A DNA stretch of 59,982 nucleotides from Ruminococcus flavefaciens ATCC 19208 (GTDB taxonomy: Bacteria; Bacillota; Clostridia; Oscillospirales; Ruminococcaceae): NCBI RefSeq assembly GCF_000518765.1, contig NZ_KI912492.1:1-59982 (forward strand). The letters run 5' to 3'. How positions within the stretch are numbered: the first letter of the stretch is position 1; each line of letters begins with the position of its first letter. Below, piece by piece: positions 1 through 8,691 of the stretch. The position numbers were made by a program, and so were the translations under genes. Under the pieces are notes generated by a model. That model had not been told where the DNA came from, searched no databases, and was given only the letters and a program-made list of their open reading frames with translations.

Positions 1-31
1 ACGAACTTGTGATACGGCATATTCCCAATGC

Positions 32-60
32 TTGACACGTTGAAACGTATTTGATATAAT
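32..60 (+). promoter_or_regulatory. Consensus sigma-A promoter
   Basis: TTGACA at 32-37, a 17-base spacer and TATAAT at 55-60 form a perfect consensus promoter. It faces the PIG-L/YfhO operon but a terminator-like hairpin lies at 178-203, before the first start codon. Confidence 0.8.
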
Positions 61-66
61 AGTTAA

Positions 67-203
67 AGATATTTTCAGCTTTTTCCGCAAATGACAGCAT
101 AAATGAAAGCTGACTTTCGGATATTTGGCTCGTTTACATCAGCTGCGCAAGTGCGGAGTACGCTAAGGCTTTTTTACGCCTCAGTTTTACTGGGGCTTTT
201 TTG
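67..203 (+). promoter_or_regulatory. Candidate structured leader/attenuator (or small RNA)
   Basis: The transcript from the promoter at 32-60 would run about 135 bases to the hairpin at 178-203. Inside it, CAGCTTT (76-82) can pair with AAAGCTG (106-112), while AGCTGA (108-113) can pair with TCAGCT (139-144), so the two helices exclude each other. TCCGCA (84-89) and TGCGGA (152-157) could close an outer stem. Alternative pairing upstream of a terminator is the layout of an attenuator or riboswitch. I do not recognise a known class; it could equally be a small RNA. Confidence 0.45.
178..203 (+). terminator. Rho-independent terminator in the leader
   Basis: CCTCAG (179-184) pairs with CTGGGG (190-195; one G-T pair), with a flanking G-C pair, followed by six T. 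It precedes the likely start at 265, so it can end transcripts before the operon is read. Confidence 0.65.
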
Positions 204-264
204 CTGCTTAAAAAACGACAGCACTTTGCAGTATAATTTCAAAATAAGCAATGGTAAGACAAAA

Positions 265-984
265 ATGAAAGAAAAAAACAAATTTAAAATAAAAAGCATG
301 ATATTTCTGATCGTATGCTTCTGCATATTTTCTGCACTCAGCGGAGCGATATGCATAGAAAGGGAAAACAGAAGTCCTTCACCCTTAACTCCGGAGCATC
401 TCAGTGATATTGATATCAGCCAGGCTTCAAAGCTTATGATAGTTGCTCACCCTGATGATGAGACAATATGGGGCGGAGCTCATTTGCTGGACGGCGGCTA
501 TCTTGTGGTATGCATAACAAACGGCTATAATACGCGCCGTGCTGATGAATTCCGCAAAGCTGTGGAGCAGTCGGGGAATACTCCGCTTATACTGAGCTAT
601 CCCGACAAGATATTCTTCAAGCGTGATGACTGGTCAGACTCAAAAGAGAAAATAGAGTCCGATATCAGTCTTATCATGTCTGTTAAGCATTGGGATATCG
701 CTGTTACTCATAATCCGAAGGGGGAGTACGGACATATCCACCACAAGATGACCAATGCCCTTACGGTTCAGGCGTTCAATGAGACTCACGGAGCTGATAA
801 GCTCTATTTTTTCGGAGATTACTATAAGGCTGCGGATATAGAAAAGGCTGGAGCTTCGGTCATACCCGATGAAATAATGCAAAAAAAGCAGGAGCTTTGT
901 GATATTTACTCCTCTCAGGAGCGTACTATGAAAAAGCTCTCACATATGTTTCCTTTTGAGAACTGGAAGGAGTACAGCAAATGA
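265..984 (+). CDS. PIG-L family (LmbE-like) deacetylase
   Basis: A predicted zinc-dependent N-acetylglucosaminyl deacetylase of the PIG-L/LmbE family, 239 aa from ATG 265. The zinc motif AHPDDE is intact about 60 residues in, and GHIHHKM further on supplies the family's second histidine cluster. A single hydrophobic N-terminal segment (IFLIVCFCIFSALSGAI) suggests membrane anchoring or export. The frame is open further upstream, to 103, but that would run through the terminator at 178-203, so I prefer ATG 265; its ribosome binding site is weak. The stop overlaps the YfhO start by four bases (ATGA), so the two are translationally coupled. Together they may modify a cell-surface sugar or lipid; the actual substrate is unknown. 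Confidence 0.85.
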   Translation: MKEKNKFKIKSMIFLIVCFCIFSALSGAICIERENRSPSPLTPEHLSDIDISQASKLMIVAHPDDETIWGGAHLLDGGYLVVCITNGYNTRRADEFRKAVEQSGNTPLILSYPDKIFFKRDDWSDSKEKIESDISLIMSVKHWDIAVTHNPKGEYGHIHHKMTNALTVQAFNETHGADKLYFFGDYYKAADIEKAGASVIPDEIMQKKQELCDIYSSQERTMKKLSHMFPFENWKEYSK

Positions 985-3539
985 ATGCCAACTCAGACAA
1001 ACTGAATTTTCGTTGTGATATTATAGCTGTGGTATCATTCATGCTGATGACTCTGCTAATAATACCGTCGTTCCTGTCCACGGATATGGTCTATGGTTCG
1101 CAGACAGACTGGGCTTCTCAGCATTATGCCATACCTGAATATTTCCGCACGCTTTTTTACGATACAGGTCAGCTGATACCGTCATATGCACCAAATATCG
1201 GCGGCGGAGAGAACATATTCTCGCTATCATACTACGGACTGCTCTCTCCGATCATACTTCCGTCGTATCTTTTCCCGTTTTTATCTATGGGAAAGTATAT
1301 AATACTTGTATCTCTGATAGCAGCACTTGCGTCTGAATGTGAGCTGTATCTGCTTCTGCGCAGACGTTATACACCTTCAATAAGTCTGCTTACCACAACT
1401 TTTTTCGCACTGTCAGTTCCGCTGATACTTAATACACACAGGCAGATAATGTTCACATCATATATGCCTTTTCTGCTTATGACACTTCATGGTGCGGAAA
1501 GGTACTTCCGCAGCGGAAGGAAGGCAATGCTTGCAGCAGGAATGTTTCTGACGGCAATGTGCAATTATTATTTTATTCCTGCGGAAGCGGCAGCTGTTTT
1601 TGTATATGCCGTCTGGCTTATACTTGAGAAAAAAGGCAGACCTGACTTCAAAAAGCTCATACCTTTTTTACTGTACATGGCAGCAGGACTGATCGCAGCG
1701 ACAGTGCTTACTCTTCCAACAGCATATCTTCTCGTTCAGAACAGAGATCCATCGGCAAATACCGTGTCGATAAAGGAGCTTCTCCCCACACTAAGGCTTG
1801 ATAAGCTGACCTACTATAATTCGGCAATGGGACTTTCGGGCTTCGGTGTACTGGCTGTGTTTTATTTCCTGTTCAAAGGAAAAAGACATCAGCGCTTTGT
1901 GTCGGTGCTGATACTTTCTTTTTCAATTTTGCCCATAACCCTTTATCTGCTGAATGGAACTCTGTATACCGACCCGAAGGTGCTTTTTCCGTTTTTGCCT
2001 TTGGCTCTGACGCTGACGGCGGATATGCTTAACGGGCTGTCGGAATTCAGAAGCAAAAAGGCACTGATAATATTTGTGCTGTTTTCTGTAGCAGCATTCT
2101 TATTAGGCGGTATTACCCCTATGCTTGGCGCATACCTTGCAGATGCAGTTGCTTCTGCAGCCGCTGTGTACATATTCATAAGGACTCATAAGAGAATAGC
2201 CGTAGTGCTGACATTTGCCGTGCCTATGGCAGTATGTCTGTTTGCTAATAACTACGACAAGCTGACCTCGAGAGAGGGCTATGATACTGCAAATTCCAAG
2301 ACTGTATACAGAATGTTTTCTGAGCTTCCCGATGATGACATATACCGCACGGCAGTGGATACGAAAAGGCTTTATACAGTAAATAAGGTCTATTCTCCGC
2401 GAAATTACAGCGACACCATTTATTCCTCGCTGCATTCGCCGTATTACAACAGCTTTTATTTCAATGAGATGTTCAACGAGAACGAATACCGCAATTCTGC
2501 GCTGACGGTTCGTTCAAAGAATATATTCTTCAATTCGTTTATGGGAGAACGCTACAGTATAACAAATCAGCCTGTTTCAATGTACGGTGTTGAGCAGGTA
2601 AAAGCTGAGGACGGATTTTATCTTTATGAAAATAAAAATGCCTTTCCTATGGTATATGTTCGCAGTAATGTGATGAGTGAGAGGCAGTACAAAGAACTGA
2701 AATATCCAGATAATATAATAGCGCTAATGAATTATACAGTTGTACCTCGGGATATTCCAGATGTTGAGTTCAATACAGAGCTTGAACCTGTTGATCTTGA
2801 CGATCTGTTTGACAGCATTGTTTCGGAAGAACACAGCGGTGAAAAAGTCATCAGTGTCAATGACGGTATAGCGGAATTCAGCTATACTCTGCCTGAAAGT
2901 GTTCACGGTAAGCTGCTTTTGATGCGCTTTCATGTTGCCGATCCTGAGAAAAAGAACAGTTTTAACTGGGAGATCGGCGGAGATGTAAGAATAACCGTAA
3001 ATGGTATCAAAAATACCCTCTGCAACCCTGAGTGGAAATACAAAAATGGCAACAACCTGTTTGAATATGTCATTTCTGATATGAGTGATGAGCTGGATAT
3101 CACAGTTACAGGATCAGATGTACGCATCTCCGATATAGAAGCGTACACTCTCGAAGCCGAAAAATTAGACGCGCCTGTTTCTGCACTGATCCCGTTCAAA
3201 GCCGATATGTCCGCAACTCACGGTGATGTAATATCGGGAAGTATTTCAGCTGATTTTGACGGTATTGCAGCTACAAGCTTGGTTATGAACGACGGCTTTA
3301 CCGTACTTGTTGACGGAGAAGAAGTCGAGCCAATGAAAGTTAATACTGCGTTTTTAGGATTCCCTGTAAAAAGCTCATCTCATAAAATAGAGATACGCTT
3401 TAAGGCACCGCTTCTCGGAGTTGGAAAAGCAGTTTCCGCAGTTGGTATAATTATGATAATACTGTGCTGTATCAGCGATATCATCAGTAAAAGGAAAAGT
3501 GCTGCTGATACTGTTTCGACTGAAAACAATATGAAATAA
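981..3539 (+). CDS. YfhO family multi-pass membrane protein
   Basis: An 852-aa integral membrane protein of the YfhO family, which is implicated in glycosylation of lipoteichoic acid in Bacillus and related Gram-positives. The N-terminal half has many transmembrane segments and a GT-C-like start: a first helix, then an acidic, aromatic loop with DWASQHYAIPEYFRTL and GGGENIF. The region from about residue 430 to 800 is extracellular and beta-rich. A last helix (VSAVGIIMIILCC) and a basic tail end the protein. It overlaps the deacetylase gene by four bases and is followed by a strong terminator. The family assignment is firm. The sugar it handles cannot be read from the sequence. Confidence 0.85.
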   Translation: MNANSDKLNFRCDIIAVVSFMLMTLLIIPSFLSTDMVYGSQTDWASQHYAIPEYFRTLFYDTGQLIPSYAPNIGGGENIFSLSYYGLLSPIILPSYLFPFLSMGKYIILVSLIAALASECELYLLLRRRYTPSISLLTTTFFALSVPLILNTHRQIMFTSYMPFLLMTLHGAERYFRSGRKAMLAAGMFLTAMCNYYFIPAEAAAVFVYAVWLILEKKGRPDFKKLIPFLLYMAAGLIAATVLTLPTAYLLVQNRDPSANTVSIKELLPTLRLDKLTYYNSAMGLSGFGVLAVFYFLFKGKRHQRFVSVLILSFSILPITLYLLNGTLYTDPKVLFPFLPLALTLTADMLNGLSEFRSKKALIIFVLFSVAAFLLGGITPMLGAYLADAVASAAAVYIFIRTHKRIAVVLTFAVPMAVCLFANNYDKLTSREGYDTANSKTVYRMFSELPDDDIYRTAVDTKRLYTVNKVYSPRNYSDTIYSSLHSPYYNSFYFNEMFNENEYRNSALTVRSKNIFFNSFMGERYSITNQPVSMYGVEQVKAEDGFYLYENKNAFPMVYVRSNVMSERQYKELKYPDNIIALMNYTVVPRDIPDVEFNTELEPVDLDDLFDSIVSEEHSGEKVISVNDGIAEFSYTLPESVHGKLLLMRFHVADPEKKNSFNWEIGGDVRITVNGIKNTLCNPEWKYKNGNNLFEYVISDMSDELDITVTGSDVRISDIEAYTLEAEKLDAPVSALIPFKADMSATHGDVISGSISADFDGIAATSLVMNDGFTVLVDGEEVEPMKVNTAFLGFPVKSSSHKIEIRFKAPLLGVGKAVSAVGIIMIILCCISDIISKRKSAADTVSTENNMK

Positions 3540-3553
3540 GAATGATCTCAGAA

Positions 3554-3577
3554 GTCCCCGCAAGTCGGGGACTTTTT
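3554..3577 (+). terminator. Rho-independent terminator after yfhO-like gene
   Basis: GTCCCCG (3554-3560) and CGGGGAC (3566-3572) form a perfect GC-rich stem followed by five T. Confidence 0.9.
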
Positions 3578-3681
3578 CATATCAGTTTTTAGTTAATAAT
3601 ATTATATTTGTATATACTAACTCATTGATGCAAACTATAACAATTGATAATATTTAAACTGACGAAATAATAAAAAAGAAC

Positions 3682-3731
3682 TTGACATATAAGTAATTAT
3701 GTGCTAACATATGAATAGATGTTCATATGTT
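3682..3731 (+). promoter_or_regulatory. Promoter with 26-bp operator-like palindrome
   Basis: TTGACA (3682-3687), 17 bases, then TAACAT (3705-3710) form the promoter of the ABC genes. A perfect inverted repeat, AACATATGAA (3706-3715) and TTCATATGTT (3722-3731) with a 6-base spacer, covers the -10 and start point, as expected for a repressor site. No regulator gene is next to it. Confidence 0.75.
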
Positions 3732-3789
3732 CGGCTGAACCGATTGCTTGAGCATATGACTTATATCAATGATACAGGGGGTAAACACC

Positions 3790-4506
3790 ATGAGTGAAAA
3801 GGAAAGAAAATTCTTGTCTGTCAGTGGGCTGAAAAAGAGCTTTGGTAACGGTGACACAAAGCAGGATGTACTTAAAGGGCTGGATTTTACAGTTGCAAAG
3901 GGAGAATTCTGTGTACTGCTCGGGCCGTCGGGTTCGGGAAAATCCACGCTGCTGAATATACTCGGAGGTATTGACAGTGCAGACGCGGGGGAGATATACA
4001 TAGACGGCGACAAGCTTGAAGATATGGACGAAAAAGGTCTTACAAGATACAGGAGAAAGCATCTTGGATATGTGTTCCAGATGTACAATCTGATACCGAA
4101 TTTAAACGTTAAGGAAAATATTGAAACAGGCGCATATCTTTCCGACAAGCCGCTGGATATAGACGAGCTTCTGAAGATACTCGGACTTTACGAGCATCGC
4201 CACAAGCTGCCGAATCAGCTTTCGGGCGGTCAGCAGCAGAGAGTATCAATTGGCAGGGCTATCGTAAAAAATCCTGATATACTCCTTTGCGATGAGCCAA
4301 CAGGTGCTCTTGATTACACCACATCAAAGGAAATATTGCAGCTCATAGAAGAGGTAAATCAGAAATACGGAAACACAGTGATAATGGTAACTCACAATGA
4401 AGCTATCAAGGAAATGGCAGACCATGTTATCAAGCTCCGTGACGGAAAAATAAGACATGATATAGTAAATACCCAAAAGACCGCTGCTGCCGACCTTGAG
4501 TGGTAA
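3790..4506 (+). CDS. ABC transporter ATP-binding protein (MacB/LolD type)
   Basis: The 238-aa nucleotide-binding subunit of a MacB/LolD-type ABC transporter. Walker A (GPSGSGKST), the Q-loop region (YVFQMYNLIPNLNV), signature LSGGQQQR, Walker B (ILLCDEPTGALD) and the H-loop histidine (VTHN) are all present. ATG 3790 is chosen over the upstream in-frame ATG at 3769 because AGGGGG at 3776-3781 is correctly spaced before it. The FtsX-type permease starts 12 bases after the stop, so the two form one exporter. A palindrome over the promoter's -10 suggests repression, perhaps relieved by a toxic compound. The substrate is unknown. Confidence 0.93.
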   Translation: MSEKERKFLSVSGLKKSFGNGDTKQDVLKGLDFTVAKGEFCVLLGPSGSGKSTLLNILGGIDSADAGEIYIDGDKLEDMDEKGLTRYRRKHLGYVFQMYNLIPNLNVKENIETGAYLSDKPLDIDELLKILGLYEHRHKLPNQLSGGQQQRVSIGRAIVKNPDILLCDEPTGALDYTTSKEILQLIEEVNQKYGNTVIMVTHNEAIKEMADHVIKLRDGKIRHDIVNTQKTAAADLEW

Positions 4507-4518
4507 GGGGGCGACAGT

Positions 4519-7290
4519 ATGGAAAAGAAAGGTATATCATTCGGCAAACGTCCCGGAAATCCGATGATAAAGCGTGTCTGGAAGGATATCTGGCGTGACC
4601 GCAAGCGCTATTTTATGATACTTCTTATGCTTGTGTCCACAATAGGCTTTGTTTCGGGAATGTATGTGGCGAATAACAGTATGCTTGGCACACTTGAAGA
4701 AAATGTAACTCAGCTGAAACGCGAAAGCGGACATTTTCAGCTTTCCGAAAAAGCTGATGCGGAGACTCTTTCCGCAATTGCAACAGGCGAGCTTGCAGAC
4801 GTAGTGGCGATTTATCGTGAACGTGCATATTCCGAAGCTGAGGACGAGATAAAAAAAGCCGTTGACGAAGCGTTGGAAGAAGAGGTGGACAGTCAGGTAC
4901 GTTCTGCTATTACCGAGCAGGTGGAAAAAGCAGTTGATGAACAGCTTGAAGCTGCGAAGAAAATGGGACAGCCGGTAAGTGACGAGGTAAGACAGTCCGC
5001 AATAGACGATGCTCTTGAAACTGCAATGTCGGAGAATTATGATAAAGCATACAAGGACGCAATTAAGGAGGCTGAGGACTCGGAGGAATATATAAAGGCT
5101 ATTGACGAAGCGCGTGAAAAAGCTCATGAAGAGATAGACAGGAAGATCGACGAAAAATACACCGAGCTTGCAGACAGATATGGTCTTGACGAAAAATTTG
5201 ATGCTGTACCTGTCACGGTATATGAGCTTTTCTACAAGGACGTTGAGGAGAAGAAGTCATCGGGTGCTGAGGAATCGACTATAAGGGTATATCCGCAGCG
5301 CAAAGATGTGGACTTATATGACCTGCTCAAAGGCAGAGCTCCCGAAAACGGGGATGAGATCATTATTGACCGTATGCACGCTGATAATGCCAAGATAAAG
5401 CTTGGCGACAAGATAAGCGCAGGCAATGCGGAATTTGAAGTAGTCGGACTTGCAGCCTTTGTGGATTATTCCGCACTCTATGAGAGCAATACGGATACCA
5501 TGTTCGATTCCCTCACTTTTGATATCGCTATGACAACAGATGAAGGATTTGAACGCATCCGCGGCAATACACGTGCAAATTATGCCTACACCTACAACAG
5601 AGCACCTGCCGATGAATACGAAGAAAAGGAAATGGCAGATCATTTCCTTAAAGCACTTATAACTCAGGTCGCAGCCTCCGATAATGAAGAGCTTGAGATC
5701 AAAGATTACGTACCTGCCTATGCAAATCAGGCAATGACATTTGCTGAAAATGATATGGGCAAAGATAAAGCTATGGGCGGTGTACTTCTGTACATACTCA
5801 CAGCTGTGCTTGCCTTCATATTTGCTGTTACCATAAGCACCACACTTGAAAAAGAGTCATCTGTTATCGGAACTCTCAGAGCATCGGGCTATACCAAAGG
5901 AGAGCTGCTGCGCTATTATATGAGTGCACCGCTTATGGTAGTAATAGTTGCGGCAATAATAGGAAATATTCTTGGCTATACGTTATTCAAGGGCGTTATA
6001 GTTGATATGTACTATAGCAGCTACAGCCTCCCTGCGTATAAGACGATATGGACTCCCGAAGCATTTGTAAAGACAACTATAGTACCGATAGTTCTTATGC
6101 TCATAATAAATTTTGTTGTTATTGTAAGGACATTGAAGCTTTCTCCGCTGCGTTTCCTGAGGAATGACCTTAAACGAAGCAAGCGCAAAAAAGCGATGCG
6201 CCTTCCAAAATGGAAATTTTTCGGCCGCTTCCGTATGCGTGTATTTTTACAGAATATCCCGAACTATCTCATGCTTTTTGTCGGAATAACATTTGTTATG
6301 CTGCTGCTTTCAATGGCGGTAGGTATGCCTGAGACACTGTCATATTATCAGGATAATATGGGCGATAGTATGTTTGCAAAGGATCAGATAATACTCAGCA
6401 CTACAGAGGACGATGACGGTGTGACTATAACCACAGATAATGCCGAAGCAGAACGTTTTTCCATGACTGCGCTGGAAAGAAAAGATGATAACTATAACGA
6501 AGAGATAACAGTCTGCGGTGTTGAGAAGAACAGCAGATATATAAAGCTTTCACGCGGGTATTATGAAAATGCTGATGATAATTCGGTTTATATTTCGCAG
6601 GCGTATGCCGACAAATACAATGTCCGCAAGGGGGATACCATAGTTCTCTCCGAGAAATACGAGCATAAGGAGTACAGCTGGAAGGTGTATGATATATATG
6701 ACTACACCGCAGGTATCACAGTATTTATGCCGAATGAAAGCTTTAACAGAGTATTTGAAAAGGACGAAAAAGATTTCAGCGGTTATATGAGCAATTCTAA
6801 GATAACCGATATTGACGAAGAGTATATAGCAAACGAAATCACAGAAGAAGATATGCTGAAGATAGCGCGTCAGCTCGATCAGTCAATGGGCGCATATATG
6901 GTCTATTTCCAGTATGTATGCATTATAGTTGCAGCGATAATACTATATCTGCTGACAAAGATAATCATAGAAAAGAATGAACGAGCAATTTCCATGACAA
7001 AGATACTTGGCTATGACAACAAGGAGATAGCATCGCTGTACCTTATACCTACGGCAATAGTAGTGTTCGTTTCCGAGTTTATCACGATATATCTTGGCTT
7101 TAAGCTAATGAACTTTTTCTGGAAGATAATGATGATGAGTATGAGTGGCTGGTTTGAATTTATCATGCCTTTCTCGGGCTATGTAAAGGAATTTGTAATG
7201 GTATTTGCAGCGTACCTGATAATCACGGTCATCGACTTTTTACGCATACGCAGGATACCGAAGGTACTTGCACTTAAAAATGCAGAATAA
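4519..7290 (+). CDS. FtsX/MacB-family ABC transporter permease with coiled-coil insert
   Basis: A 923-aa permease, partner of the ATPase just upstream. A first transmembrane helix near residue 35 (FMILLMLVSTIGFVSGMYV) is followed by a long extracellular stretch. Roughly residues 95-230 of that stretch are Glu/Lys/Ala-rich heptad-like helix, probably coiled coil. Two FtsX domains follow, one near residues 425-560 (GVLLYILTAVLAFIFAVT) and one at the C-terminus (IIVAAIILYLLTKIII). AAGGGGG lies seven bases before ATG 4519. Large two-domain permeases of this type usually export lipids or peptides, or resist antimicrobials. The long helical insert probably forms a periphery-reaching stalk; that is inference. 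Confidence 0.88.
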   Translation: MEKKGISFGKRPGNPMIKRVWKDIWRDRKRYFMILLMLVSTIGFVSGMYVANNSMLGTLEENVTQLKRESGHFQLSEKADAETLSAIATGELADVVAIYRERAYSEAEDEIKKAVDEALEEEVDSQVRSAITEQVEKAVDEQLEAAKKMGQPVSDEVRQSAIDDALETAMSENYDKAYKDAIKEAEDSEEYIKAIDEAREKAHEEIDRKIDEKYTELADRYGLDEKFDAVPVTVYELFYKDVEEKKSSGAEESTIRVYPQRKDVDLYDLLKGRAPENGDEIIIDRMHADNAKIKLGDKISAGNAEFEVVGLAAFVDYSALYESNTDTMFDSLTFDIAMTTDEGFERIRGNTRANYAYTYNRAPADEYEEKEMADHFLKALITQVAASDNEELEIKDYVPAYANQAMTFAENDMGKDKAMGGVLLYILTAVLAFIFAVTISTTLEKESSVIGTLRASGYTKGELLRYYMSAPLMVVIVAAIIGNILGYTLFKGVIVDMYYSSYSLPAYKTIWTPEAFVKTTIVPIVLMLIINFVVIVRTLKLSPLRFLRNDLKRSKRKKAMRLPKWKFFGRFRMRVFLQNIPNYLMLFVGITFVMLLLSMAVGMPETLSYYQDNMGDSMFAKDQIILSTTEDDDGVTITTDNAEAERFSMTALERKDDNYNEEITVCGVEKNSRYIKLSRGYYENADDNSVYISQAYADKYNVRKGDTIVLSEKYEHKEYSWKVYDIYDYTAGITVFMPNESFNRVFEKDEKDFSGYMSNSKITDIDEEYIANEITEEDMLKIARQLDQSMGAYMVYFQYVCIIVAAIILYLLTKIIIEKNERAISMTKILGYDNKEIASLYLIPTAIVVFVSEFITIYLGFKLMNFFWKIMMMSMSGWFEFIMPFSGYVKEFVMVFAAYLIITVIDFLRIRRIPKVLALKNAE

Positions 7291-7303
7291 AACAAATATG
7301 ATG

Positions 7304-7342
7304 AACAGGCTTTTGTGTCAATGATACAGAAGCCTGTTTTTT
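7304..7342 (+). terminator. Rho-independent terminator after ABC permease
   Basis: AACAGGCTT (7304-7312) pairs with AAGCCTGTT (7330-7338); the stem extends inward with G-T pairs and is followed by a T run. Confidence 0.9.
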
Positions 7343-7372
7343 GTTGCAGTAACAGTGCTGAATCGAACTATA

Positions 7373-7530
7373 AACAATACAACTTTAGTGAATGAGAAGA
7401 ATTTGTATTGTTGAAACTTGAATTATTATTGTCGTGTTGTACAAACAGGGGAAGGAAATTTTGTGTGTGCATACAAATTTCAGAAATATTCAAAAGTTGT
7501 ATTTACAAAATATGAATAATGTGTTATGAT
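7373..7530 (+). promoter_or_regulatory. araR promoter region with several TTGTA/TACAA boxes
   Basis: TTTACA (7502-7507), 17 bases and TATGAT (7525-7530) make the promoter. Four palindromic signals precede or overlap it: AACAATACAA (7373-7382) with TTGTATTGTT (7403-7412); TTGTACAA (7437-7444); TTGTGTGTGCATACAA (7461-7476); and TTGTATTTACAA (7497-7508), which overlaps the -35. They resemble the known Bacillus AraR operator, a palindrome built on TTGTAC/GTACAA, so autorepression by AraR is likely. Confidence 0.65.
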
Positions 7531-7570
7531 GAAGAAAAATCAGGTGTATCATCTGCTTTTGGAGGTAAAT

Positions 7571-8656
7571 ATGGAAGATTATAAATATATGACTATAGTT
7601 GAATGGACGAAGGATTTTATAAGTTCAAGAAAACTAAAGCCTAAGGATCGCTTCCTTACAGAAAAGGAGCTCTGTGAGATACACGGTGTAAGCAGACAGA
7701 CTGTCAGACAGGCGCTGAGCTGCCTTGAAAAAGAAAACATTATCTGTCGTGTAAGGGGCAGCGGAGCTTTTGTTTCGTCTGGCTATACAAAGAGCGAGCC
7801 TGTAGCGGGACAGATAAGGAATATCGGCGTTATCTCCACATATTTCAATGATTATATTTTCCCGAGCATAGTTACGGGCATAGAAAGTGTACTGAACGAT
7901 TCGGGCTTTGCGATGCAGCTTGCGATAACTCATAACAGAGGCGCAGAGGAACGTCAGGCTTTGCAGAGCATGATCTCAGGCGGAGTGCAGGGACTTATCG
8001 TAGAACCGTCAAAGAGTGCTCTTCCGAATCCGAATACAGACCTTTATGAAGAGCTGAAAAGCAATAATATCCCTGTTGTATTCTTTAACGCAAAGTATCC
8101 GTGGTCGGATTGTCCGTGCGTTTCTCTTGATGATGAGGCGGCAGGAAAGATAGCTACAGACCGGCTCTTTGACTGCGGACACCGAAAGATCGCAGGAATA
8201 TTTGCACTTGATGATATACAGGGGCACAAGAGATACAGCGGTTTCACAAAAAGTTGTATTGCCCACGGTATCAGGAATGCAGAGGATAATGTAATGTGGT
8301 TCGCAACTTCGGATAAAAACTCGGTATTTACCTCGGCAAGCACCAGACTTCTGGAGCTTATAAGTGAATCTACGGCATTTGTCTGCTATAATGACAACAT
8401 AGCTATAAAGCTTCTTCAATTCTGCAAGGAGCATAATATAAGCGTTCCCGACGAATTGTCTGTAATCGGTATAGACGATTCAAAATTTGCATCTATATGC
8501 GATGTTCCGCTGACTACAGTGGTGCACCCGCAGCGAAAGCTTGGTGAGGCGGCTGCCGAAAAGCTTATAGATATGATAAATTCCTATCCGACGGATAACA
8601 GTGACATAATTTTTTCGCCTGAATTAAGGCTTCGTGAATCAGTAAAGAGCATTTGA
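7571..8656 (+). CDS. araR: AraR-type transcriptional repressor (GntR HTH + LacI-type sensor)
   Basis: A 361-aa chimeric repressor. A GntR-type winged helix lies at about residues 1-75 (FLTEKELCEIHGVSRQTVRQ), followed by a LacI/PBP-type effector domain (NIGVISTYFNDYIFP to the C-terminus). This architecture and length match Bacillus AraR, which binds L-arabinose and releases the ara operators. ATG 7571 follows GGAGG with good spacing; an upstream in-frame ATG at 7526 lies inside the -10 box and is rejected. It precedes a full arabinose uptake and catabolism operon, which strongly supports the role. Effector identity is inferred from context. Confidence 0.85.
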   Translation: MEDYKYMTIVEWTKDFISSRKLKPKDRFLTEKELCEIHGVSRQTVRQALSCLEKENIICRVRGSGAFVSSGYTKSEPVAGQIRNIGVISTYFNDYIFPSIVTGIESVLNDSGFAMQLAITHNRGAEERQALQSMISGGVQGLIVEPSKSALPNPNTDLYEELKSNNIPVVFFNAKYPWSDCPCVSLDDEAAGKIATDRLFDCGHRKIAGIFALDDIQGHKRYSGFTKSCIAHGIRNAEDNVMWFATSDKNSVFTSASTRLLELISESTAFVCYNDNIAIKLLQFCKEHNISVPDELSVIGIDDSKFASICDVPLTTVVHPQRKLGEAAAEKLIDMINSYPTDNSDIIFSPELRLRESVKSI

Positions 8657-8691
8657 GCTCGGTAGTTTAAAAAAATTTGTGGGGTATTATT

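Noticed and set aside
4537..5127. 196-codon minus-strand frame within the ABC permease gene
   Set aside because: Shadow of the coiled-coil coding region; the plus-strand protein is clearly the real one.
8009..8434. 141-codon minus-strand frame inside araR
   Set aside because: Antisense shadow without start signals; araR is a recognised family over its full length.
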